DNA from: Anaerolineaceae bacterium
GTDB lineage: Bacteria; Chloroflexota; Anaerolineae; Anaerolineales; Anaerolineaceae
NCBI GenBank assembly: GCA_017995665.1
Contig: JAGOIM010000057.1
Coordinates: forward strand, 1-8,489
Length of the DNA: 8,489 bases
Direction: 5' to 3'
Made by a program: the position numbers and the translations under genes
Notes under the pieces: generated by a model
The model's input: only the letters and a program-made list of their open reading frames with translations
Database searches by the model: none
Told to the model about the DNA's origin: nothing
Shown: one piece after another, positions 1 to 3,931 of the stretch
How positions within the stretch are numbered: the stretch's first letter is position 1
Layout: each line of letters begins with the position of its first letter

Positions 1-2
1 TG

Positions 3-224
3 TTGACACTCGAAGACGAGCGCCTGGCAGAGGATAAATATCGCGAGAAAGTTGCGGAGCGTTTGAGGGCTTTTGCCAAAAGTGGCAGATATTCGACAAG
101 GCAGCTTGCACTGAAGCTGAACGTGTCGCGGTATGCCTTGCAGGGCTGGCTTTACCGCTATCCGCCCACTGCAGAAGATTGCGATCAGGTAATGAACTTT
201 TTGGAAGAAATGGAGCAGGAATGA
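3..224 (+). CDS. Small HTH-like DNA-binding protein, possibly 5'-truncated by the window edge
   Basis: The first readable start is TTG at 3, giving 73 aa. The codon just before it ends in TG at positions 1-2, so the true start may be an ATG or GTG straddling the window edge, or lie further upstream. No Shine-Dalgarno is visible. Residues about 30-52 (STRQLALKLNVSRYALQGWL) read as a helix-turn-helix of the Cro/XRE kind: a helix with LALKLNV, a turn at S42, then a recognition helix ending in W49. It is flanked by a charged N-terminal helix (residues 4-27) and an acidic C-terminal helix. Members of this class bind operator DNA as small dimers. The stop overlaps the next start as ATGA, implying translational coupling. 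A regulatory role is inferred from the fold prediction only; the protein is not recognised at family level. Confidence 0.65.
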   Translation: MTLEDERLAEDKYREKVAERLRAFAKSGRYSTRQLALKLNVSRYALQGWLYRYPPTAEDCDQVMNFLEEMEQE

Positions 225-430
225 GAAACGCAGTATTGGTGAACCGAGCAGATGTGACTTGCGCATATCAGGACGAATGGCGAGTGGTGATTGCACTCAG
301 GACAGGTATTGTGCTGCAATTGGAATTTGGGTCCGAGATAGAAGCGGAAGATGCGGTGCGTAATTTATCCGGGCAGTTGGGCAACTATTTATTGAGACCG
401 GAGAAGGTCACGAGGGAGAGTGATGATTGA
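221..430 (+). CDS. Hypothetical phage protein, 69 aa
   Basis: The ATG at 221 is chosen because it overlaps the preceding TGA as ATGA and has GGAG at 212-215 at good spacing. An in-frame TTG at 179 would add 14 residues deep inside the upstream gene and has no ribosome binding site. The product is soluble, with no membrane segment and only one cysteine. Its middle looks like a small beta-sheet unit (EWRVVIALRTGIVLQLEFGS) followed by a helix with EAEDAVRNLSGQL and a short charged tail. The alternating hydrophobic strands then a helix suggest a compact alpha+beta fold, but no family is recognised. The 3' end overlaps the next small gene by 8 nt, so it is part of the same translationally coupled series. 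Confidence 0.75.
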   Translation: MRNAVLVNRADVTCAYQDEWRVVIALRTGIVLQLEFGSEIEAEDAVRNLSGQLGNYLLRPEKVTRESDD

Positions 431-533
431 CAACGACGGACCTGATCCATCAGGTTGTTCTTGTTGCTGTTTGTCATTTGTAGCCCTGTTTGGGCTGATG
501 ATGCTTGTTGTTATTTTGGTTTTTGGAATTTGA
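423..533 (+). CDS. 36-aa cysteine-rich single-span membrane microprotein
   Basis: This is a short ORF with ATG at 423, overlapping the upstream stop (428-430) by 8 nt. It is preceded by a purine-rich GAGGGAGAG (412-420) that can act as ribosome binding site. The product has an acidic N-terminus (four Asp/Gly-rich residues, DNDGPDPSG). A cluster of four cysteines follows at residues 12, 14, 15 and 16 (GCSCCC), then an unbroken hydrophobic stretch from about 17 to 36 that can span the membrane once and ends at the stop. The next gene has its own AAGGAG immediately after this stop, as expected for a packed operon. Function is unknown; it could be an accessory membrane peptide, for example for lysis or superinfection exclusion. 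Another frame over the same DNA (TTG at 455) looks like a signal peptide but lacks a ribosome binding site. Confidence 0.6.
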   Translation: MIDNDGPDPSGCSCCCLSFVALFGLMMLVVILVFGI

Positions 534-544
534 AAGGAGCGGCG

Positions 545-724
545 ATGATTGTTGCAAAGACAAAAATGGATAAGATGCCAGAAAGGTGTGGGCAATGCGA
601 TTTATGGCATAAAGAATTATCAAGCTATGGTTGGTGTCAGGTTCGAGGTGATGATATGGAAGTTTGGCGGCCACGTCCCGATTGGTGTCCGCTTATGGAG
701 GCAGAGGGAGAGGTGAAAGCATGA
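545..724 (+). CDS. Cys4 zinc-binding-like phage mini-protein, 59 aa
   Basis: The start is ATG 545, with AAGGAG at 534-539 and good spacing. The in-frame TTG at 455 would add 30 residues overlapping the membrane microprotein and was not chosen. The 59-residue product has CGQC (Cys15, Cys18), Cys31 and Cys48, arranged C-x2-C-x12-C-x16-C. It ends with an RPDWCPL motif (residues 44-50), which recurs in small uncharacterised phage proteins of Gram-positive hosts. The four cysteines suggest one zinc or iron site in a rubredoxin- or zinc-ribbon-like knuckle. It has no membrane segment. The stop overlaps the next start as ATGA at 721-724. The biochemical role is unknown; metal binding is inferred from cysteine spacing. 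Confidence 0.8.
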   Translation: MIVAKTKMDKMPERCGQCDLWHKELSSYGWCQVRGDDMEVWRPRPDWCPLMEAEGEVKA

Positions 725-1092
725 GAGAGCCAAGCATTATTGACAGATTTGTTGAATGGCTACGCGAGGTATGGTGTAAGCTGTTTGGGCATGACTGGGC
801 TTTGGATAAAACCGATGGCGTGGAATGGTGCAAGCGTTGTGGTGCAGAGAAAAGGATCAAGCGATTGAAACCTGTGATGAATCCCCGACTGGTTCAATTT
901 AATAAGCTGTTGGCAAGATACGAAGAGACTTGGGATAAGGCTTGGAAGGCAGAGGGAATAGATATGAGATTGATTAGGGAATTTCATGCAGCCCAAAAAG
1001 AGTTGCAAGATTTTGTGTTGAATGGAGAACCACGGTCTACATTGGTTGAAGAATATGAAAATAAAACAGGGATTGAAATCAGGTATAACTAA
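721..1092 (+). CDS. DUF1660-like zinc-site prophage protein with helical C-terminal extension
   Basis: The ATG at 721 overlaps the previous stop as ATGA, with a GGGAGAGG purine tract (705-713) as ribosome binding site; an in-frame upstream start at 664 lacks one. The product is 123 aa. Residues 18-43 carry CKLFGHDW, then WCKRCG (Cys19, His24, Cys37, Cys40). This C-x4-H-x12-C-x2-C pattern with the 'LFGHxW' signature is typical of the short prophage proteins grouped as DUF1660, which are usually little longer than this domain. Here a charged helical region follows (about 55-102, rich in Leu/Lys/Glu), then a tail. The zinc site is inferred from the motif. The 3' half looks more AT-rich than the head genes. 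No function is known for the family. Confidence 0.75.
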   Translation: MREPSIIDRFVEWLREVWCKLFGHDWALDKTDGVEWCKRCGAEKRIKRLKPVMNPRLVQFNKLLARYEETWDKAWKAEGIDMRLIREFHAAQKELQDFVLNGEPRSTLVEEYENKTGIEIRYN

Positions 1093-1107
1093 AGAAAAGG
1101 AGCAGAG

Positions 1108-1566
1108 ATGAAGGCAATTAGTATCAAGCAGCCCTGGGCGCATATTATTGCTTCAGGAATCAAGACTGTCGAGAACCGGGCGTGGTATTCGGAGCACCGG
1201 GGCGACCTGCTGATATGTGCCGGCAAGTCGAGAGAAGACCTCGAGCGGGACATTGATTATCTGCAAAAGGCGCATGGAATATTGGTCAATCCCGAGAAGC
1301 TGGTGTTTGGGCAGGCTTTGGCCGTAGCAAAGATGATCGGCTGTACAAAATCGCCAACGGAAAAGATTGATCAGTATTGGCACGAGCACGGCAAGTTTGC
1401 ATGGATTTTGCGGCAGATACGGCAGATTGACCCTTTCCCGGTGAGGGGTAAGCTGATGGTCTTTGATGTGCCGTTTAGTTGGGCTGAGTACCCAGAACAG
1501 ATCAGGGAGCCGCTGCCGGATGCGCTGGAGCTGGACAGCCGGATCAGGGGGTCTCGATGGCCATAA
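1108..1566 (+). CDS. ASCH domain-containing protein
   Basis: ATG 1108 follows a strong AAAGGAG (1096-1102). The 152-aa product has the hallmark of the ASCH superfamily (PUA-like beta barrel). An N-terminal strand and SIKQPWA (5-11) precede GIKTVENR (17-24) and RGDLLICAGKS (31-41), and later strands include VFGQALAVAKMIG (66-78) and GKFAWILRQI (95-104). ASCH domains are thought to bind RNA or modified nucleotides. One characterised branch (E. coli YqfB) hydrolyses N4-acetylcytidine, and the fold is related to YTH and EVE modified-base readers. They are common in phage accessory regions. Whether this one is an enzyme or a binding module cannot be told from sequence. The 3' end overlaps the next gene by 10 nt, so the two are probably co-translated. 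Confidence 0.88.
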   Translation: MKAISIKQPWAHIIASGIKTVENRAWYSEHRGDLLICAGKSREDLERDIDYLQKAHGILVNPEKLVFGQALAVAKMIGCTKSPTEKIDQYWHEHGKFAWILRQIRQIDPFPVRGKLMVFDVPFSWAEYPEQIREPLPDALELDSRIRGSRWP

Positions 1567-1754
1567 AAGAAGGCGATGATGTGCGCTGTAAGTGTGGACA
1601 GAAAGTCGGCGAGATTGTCCGGGTTGGTGAAACATTGTTGCTGGTTGTGAATGGGGTTGCAATTAGTTATTTTCGGGGGGTCTGCATGCGTTGTAAGCGT
1701 CCGTTTTATTGGGATATTGGGGCGATTGCTGTTGGGAAAATATTGGAAAATTGA
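1557..1754 (+). CDS. Com-like small zinc-ribbon protein, 65 aa
   Basis: ATG 1557 lies within the end of the ASCH gene (10-nt overlap), with AGGGGG at 1546-1551 as ribosome binding site. Residues 10-15 read RCKCGQ (Cys11, Cys13) and residues 43-47 read CMRCK (Cys43, Cys46), separated by beta-like segments. The layout recalls the short zinc-finger proteins of the Mu Com type (RCxxC, then CPRCK), except that the first knuckle here is C-x-C. Mu Com is a translational activator that binds the mRNA of the mom DNA-modification gene. No mom-like gene is visible here, so the same role should not be assumed. It is the last gene before the regulatory gap. Metal binding is inferred. Confidence 0.75.
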   Translation: MAIKEGDDVRCKCGQKVGEIVRVGETLLLVVNGVAISYFRGVCMRCKRPFYWDIGAIAVGKILEN

Positions 1755-1765
1755 GTGTTGAAAAC

Positions 1766-1794
1766 TTGAAAAAGCCCTACATATAGCGTATACT
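1766..1794 (+). promoter_or_regulatory. Putative sigma70-type late promoter
   Basis: TTGAAA (1766-1771) and TATACT (1789-1794) are separated by exactly 17 bp; each hexamer is one base from consensus. A weaker overlapping alternative is TTGAAA at 1758-1763 with TATAGC at 1782-1787 (18 bp). The predicted start of transcription is near 1800-1801, in the only clear gap of the window and upstream of the holin, packaging and head genes. This makes it the natural late promoter candidate. It directs transcription rightward into the terminated leader below. Confidence 0.65.
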
Positions 1795-1800
1795 TAGGGC
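1774..1800. promoter_or_regulatory. 27-bp palindrome overlapping the promoter, candidate operator
   Basis: GCCCTA (1774-1779) and TAGGGC (1795-1800) form perfect outer arms. TATA (1782-1785) and TATA (1789-1792) form inner arms, all centred on C1787. Ten of thirteen positions per arm are symmetric. The site covers the spacer and -10 box and ends about where transcription should start, so it is mostly absent from the RNA. It is therefore more likely a binding site for a dimeric DNA-binding protein (repressor or late activator) than an RNA hairpin. The regulator is not identified. Confidence 0.5.
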
Positions 1801-1880
1801 AACAACGAAATATTTGGCGATTGTTGGCTTCCAACCAACCACCTCACTTGAAAGAGTGTCGGCGGTTGGTTTTTTTTATT
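1801..1880 (+). ncRNA. Putative short terminated leader RNA with alternative hairpins
   Basis: Transcription from the predicted promoter would give a leader of about 75-80 nt ending in the intrinsic terminator at 1833-1877. Within it GTTGG (1823-1827) can pair with CCAAC (1831-1835) across a CTT loop, extendable by TT/AA with one bulged C. That pairing uses the 5' arm of the terminator stem, so the two structures exclude each other, as in attenuators and antiterminators. No leader peptide with a credible ribosome binding site was found. Existence as a discrete RNA is inferred. Confidence 0.4.
1833..1877 (+). terminator. Strong Rho-independent terminator upstream of the holin gene
   Basis: The 5' arm 1833-1843 (AACCAACCACC) pairs with 1861-1871 (GGCGGTTGGTT) with one A-C mismatch. 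An inner stem CACT (1845-1848)/AGTG (1855-1858) closes a six-base loop. Eight consecutive T residues (1870-1877) overlap the end of the 3' arm. It could end accessory-region transcripts coming from upstream. Because a promoter lies directly before it, it must also be read through for late transcription unless another promoter is used. Confidence 0.8.
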
Positions 1881-1886
1881 TAACTT

Positions 1887-1900
1887 CCCGGGCAACCGGG
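1887..1900 (+). promoter_or_regulatory. GNRA-loop hairpin in the holin 5' untranslated region
   Basis: CCCGG (1887-1891), GCAA (1892-1895) and CCGGG (1896-1900) form a five-pair GC stem with a GNRA-type tetraloop. It ends about ten bases before the AGGAG ribosome binding site (1910-1914) of the holin gene. No T tract follows, so it is not a terminator. It may stabilise the mRNA or tune translation; chance occurrence is possible. Confidence 0.4.
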
Positions 1901-1921
1901 CTTAGACGCAGGAGATTCAGA

Positions 1922-2377
1922 ATGGATTGGAATTTGATTTTAGCAAATGTATTGACAGAAGTATTGGCTTACTTGCTTCCGCTTTTGGTTGTGGCTTTGG
2001 TGTCGGCAATCGTCACCTGGGCCGTGAAGCAATGGGGCTTGGCCAAAGCGGCTAACCCGGCTTTGACCGAGGTGTTGGAGCAGGCGGCTTTGATTGCTGT
2101 TCGGGCTGCAGAGCAAGCCGGTATTTCAGGATTGATTGAAAATAAAAAAGAATACGCAATATCAATTGTTGAAGCTTGGCTAAAGAAACAGGGACTTCCT
2201 ATTGACATAGATGTAATTGCCGCTGCAATTGAAGCCGCGGTTTGGGAAGAGTTCAATTCGGAACAGACGGTTGAGATTGTAAGAACGGATGGTGGTGAGC
2301 CGCTTTCTGTAAGTGTTCGGGGGAATGTTTCAATGGGTAAGGGTGAGTCGTTAGCCATTGAAGATTTGGTTTCGTAG
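1922..2377 (+). CDS. Putative phage holin, LLH family
   Basis: The start is ATG 1922, with AGGAG at 1910-1914. An in-frame TTG at 1814 would translate through the terminator and was not chosen. The 151-aa product has one N-terminal membrane segment (about residues 14-34, LAYLLPLLVVALVSAIVTW). A long amphipathic helical region follows (AALIAVRAAEQAG, about 56-68), then a KKEYAISIVEAWLKKQGLPIDIDVI-like segment (75-99, cited in part) and IEAAVWEEF (103-111). This order of one transmembrane helix, the 'A-V-RAAEQ' helix, 'K-YA' and 'I-AAIEAAV-E' is that of LLH-family holins (phage LL-H), which open the inner membrane to release endolysin. The C-terminal 35 residues are polar and variable. No endolysin gene is in the window. 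Confidence 0.72.
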   Translation: MDWNLILANVLTEVLAYLLPLLVVALVSAIVTWAVKQWGLAKAANPALTEVLEQAALIAVRAAEQAGISGLIENKKEYAISIVEAWLKKQGLPIDIDVIAAAIEAAVWEEFNSEQTVEIVRTDGGEPLSVSVRGNVSMGKGESLAIEDLVS

Positions 2378-2385
2378 AGGTCGGC

Positions 2386-2853
2386 GTGGACGTGCAGTTG
2401 CCGGCATGGGTAACGATATTGGCTGGCCTTGGCGGATTGTCGGGGCTTGCCGTTTTGGTTCGGGAGTTATTCCAGCGGAGCACCCACAAGGCAACGGCTG
2501 CCAAGATTGATGCGGATGGCGCAGAGGTTATTGCGGAGTCAGCGAGGAAGCTGATGGAGTTTTCGGAGTCGCGCATTGACGGTCTCCAACAAGATGTAGA
2601 CAAGATGAGGGCCGATTATATGGCTACGATGGCCCAGTTGATTGAGACACAAAAAAAAATGGCGGACAAAGAACACGAGAACGGAAAGCTAAAGAAGGAA
2701 CTCGAAGAAAGTAATAACGAAAAGCGCGAGTTGATTATGAAAATGGAAAAGATGGATAAGGCAATGGCAGTATTAGAAGAGCAGAACAAGCGGCTGTTGA
2801 TGTCGGTTGCTCAGCTGACATGCCGGGTCCAAGAGCTGGAGGCGAGGAGCTGA
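2386..2853 (+). CDS. Membrane-anchored coiled-coil phage protein
   Basis: The GTG start at 2386 has AGAGG at 2376-2380 and lies eight bases after the holin stop. The 155-aa product has a hydrophobic segment at about residues 7-28 (WVTILAGLGGLSGLAVLVREL). A very long charged helix follows from about 40 to the end, with heptad-like Leu/Met spacing and many Glu/Lys, strongly predicting a coiled coil. The Arg/Lys cluster right after the membrane segment suggests, by the positive-inside rule, that the coiled coil is cytoplasmic. That argues against a spanin, whose coil faces outward. XhlA-type lysis proteins have the reverse order (coil then membrane segment). Position beside the holin suggests a lysis or membrane role, but no family is recognised. 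A run of nine A residues lies at 2651-2659. Confidence 0.75.
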   Translation: MDVQLPAWVTILAGLGGLSGLAVLVRELFQRSTHKATAAKIDADGAEVIAESARKLMEFSESRIDGLQQDVDKMRADYMATMAQLIETQKKMADKEHENGKLKKELEESNNEKRELIMKMEKMDKAMAVLEEQNKRLLMSVAQLTCRVQELEARS

Positions 2854-3209
2854 TGGCTCGACGAGCATTGCGCCCTTGCAGTTATCCGGGCTGCCCTAAC
2901 CTGGTAGACTCCGGGCGATGCGCGGAGCATGCTGGTGTGTCCGGCCAGTCTGGCAGCGGGTGGAAGCGGGACAAAGCGCGGCAGAGATTGTATGGCCGGA
3001 AGTGGCAGAAGTTTCGAGCCGCTTATCTTGCAGAGCATCCTTGGTGTGTTTCCTGTGAGCGCATAGGCATATCAACACCAAGCGAACATGTGGACCATGT
3101 GGTGGACCATAAAGGCGACGTTGTTTTGTTCTGGCGCGGACCGTTCCAGGCGCTCTGCCACTCGTGTCATAGCAAAAAGACTGCGAGCGAGAATAGGGGG
3201 GGTAGGTGA
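2853..3209 (+). CDS. HNH endonuclease
   Basis: ATG 2853 overlaps the previous TGA (TGATG), with GGAGG (2838-2842) and GAGGAG (2844-2849) upstream. The 118-aa protein opens with a small zinc knuckle (Cys9, Cys14, Cys23, His26). Its HNH core has CVSC (65-68), HVDHVVDHKGD (79-89), LFW (92-94) and ALCHSCHSKKTASE (100-113). Asp81-His82 and His106 are in the catalytic positions and the Cys pairs 65/68 and 102/105 bind the structural zinc. Such HNH proteins encoded just before the small terminase are known in cos-type phages (for example HK97 gp74), where they assist terminase in cutting the genome at cos. The local context fits that role rather than a homing endonuclease. Confidence 0.9.
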   Translation: MARRALRPCSYPGCPNLVDSGRCAEHAGVSGQSGSGWKRDKARQRLYGRKWQKFRAAYLAEHPWCVSCERIGISTPSEHVDHVVDHKGDVVLFWRGPFQALCHSCHSKKTASENRGGR

Positions 3210-3331
3210 ACAAGTTTCGAGTAAGGGAACGTCGAGCGCGAGGGTACCTCTGTGCGAAAAAAAGTCCCAATGTGGGAAATTCGGAAGGGGTTTGTGGTGT
3301 TGGTTGTGTTTGGGGGTGTTATGCCAGCTAA
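3206..3331 (+). CDS. Possible 41-aa basic microprotein, uncertain
   Basis: A GTG at 3206 overlaps the HNH stop as GTGA and follows an unusually strong AGGGGGGG (3195-3202). It opens a frame that closes at 3331, eleven bases inside the small terminase gene. The product has a basic N-terminus (MNKFRVRERRARGY), five cysteines and a Gly/Val/Cys-rich end translated from the G/T-rich tract. The start signals favour a real gene, but the C-terminal composition looks like translated low-complexity DNA. No family is recognised. The same stretch could instead be a non-coding packaging site. Confidence 0.3.
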   Translation: MNKFRVRERRARGYLCAKKSPNVGNSEGVCGVGCVWGCYAS

Positions 3332-3929
3332 AAAACCTTCGGAATTGGTGGTTCGGAACGAAACTCTGGATGAAAAAAATCAGAGAAAAACGGCAGAAAA
3401 CCGGAGTAAATCGAGCCGGGAATTGCCGGAATCTGCGCCAGTTGAGCTGAAAAATCATCCTGCTGCGAAAAAGGTTTGGCAGCGGTTGATGCGGGAATTT
3501 AACACGATGGAAGGGCGGATGATAACCGCACAAGACCGTGATGCGCTGGTTGGGCTATGCCTGACAGTTGAGGAAGAAGCGGAATTGCGGCAGATGAGAA
3601 AGTCGGCCCATGAGGATTGGATGGCGAGGCGGCAAGCCGTGCTTGATCACAAAAGATATAAGGATGGCTTTGGTGAAATGGACCCGATGACCTTGGTGGA
3701 GCTTGAGAAACAGGCTCTTCAGTTGGTTAATAAGGTCCAGGCGGCTTATAAGACGGTATTGGACATCGATAGTCGGCTTGACCGGAAGCGTTCGAGCCTA
3801 AAGGAATATTTGAGTTTATTTTATTTGACTCCACGGTCTCGAGCTGGGGTTGTGCCGGAAGCGAAAGACCCAGAGGAAGACAATTCCAGTCTTGATGACT
3901 TGCTTAGCCAAATTACAGGAGGTAAATAG
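3321..3929 (+). CDS. Phage terminase small subunit, P27-like
   Basis: ATG 3321 has GGGGGTG at 3312-3318. An in-frame GTG at 3252 with AGGG (3241-3244) would add 23 residues including FVVLVVFGGV, odd for a terminase, and is less likely. The 202-aa product has a basic disordered N-terminus (1-35). The P27-type core follows: PESAPVEL, then KKVWQRLMREFNTMEGRMITAQDRDALVGLCL (about 49-80, cited by key residues W53, D73), matching 'W..L...L...G.lt..D...L...C'. Long charged helices (82-170) and an acidic tail (DPEEDNSSLDDLLSQITGG) come next. Small terminases recognise viral DNA as a ring and load it on the large subunit. It sits between the HNH gene and the large terminase, two bases from the latter's start, as usual. 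Confidence 0.85.
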   Translation: MPAKKPSELVVRNETLDEKNQRKTAENRSKSSRELPESAPVELKNHPAAKKVWQRLMREFNTMEGRMITAQDRDALVGLCLTVEEEAELRQMRKSAHEDWMARRQAVLDHKRYKDGFGEMDPMTLVELEKQALQLVNKVQAAYKTVLDIDSRLDRKRSSLKEYLSLFYLTPRSRAGVVPEAKDPEEDNSSLDDLLSQITGGK

Positions 3930-3931
3930 AG

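Noticed and set aside
3..40. TTGACA at 3-8 with TAAATA at 35-40 as a promoter
   Set aside because: The 26-bp spacing is far from the usual 16-18 bp.
455..544. Signal-peptide-like N-terminal extension (TTG 455) of the Cys4 mini-protein
   Set aside because: The hydrophobic stretch is the same T-rich DNA that encodes the microprotein in another frame. TTG 455 lacks a ribosome binding site, whereas ATG 545 has AAGGAG.
1153..1662. 169-codon open frame on the minus strand
   Set aside because: It is antisense to the ASCH and zinc-ribbon genes, which carry recognisable motifs and ribosome binding sites; its composition is shadow-like.
1774..1800. Palindrome as an intrinsic terminator for the zinc-ribbon gene
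   Set aside because: It has an internal mismatch, AT-rich inner arms and no T tract after it; a better terminator lies at 1833-1877.
1814..1921. 36-residue N-terminal extension of the holin from TTG 1814
   Set aside because: It would be translated through the terminator hairpin and its T tract, and has no ribosome binding site; ATG 1922 has AGGAG.
1801..1921. Known riboswitch (for example a c-di-GMP type) in the leader
   Set aside because: Some short strings looked similar, but the conserved core and helix order of known classes could not be found.
3088..3450. 120-codon + strand frame across HNH and small terminase
   Set aside because: It overlaps both supported genes in another frame; it is Cys/Trp-rich without any recognisable motif, and no Shine-Dalgarno was seen.
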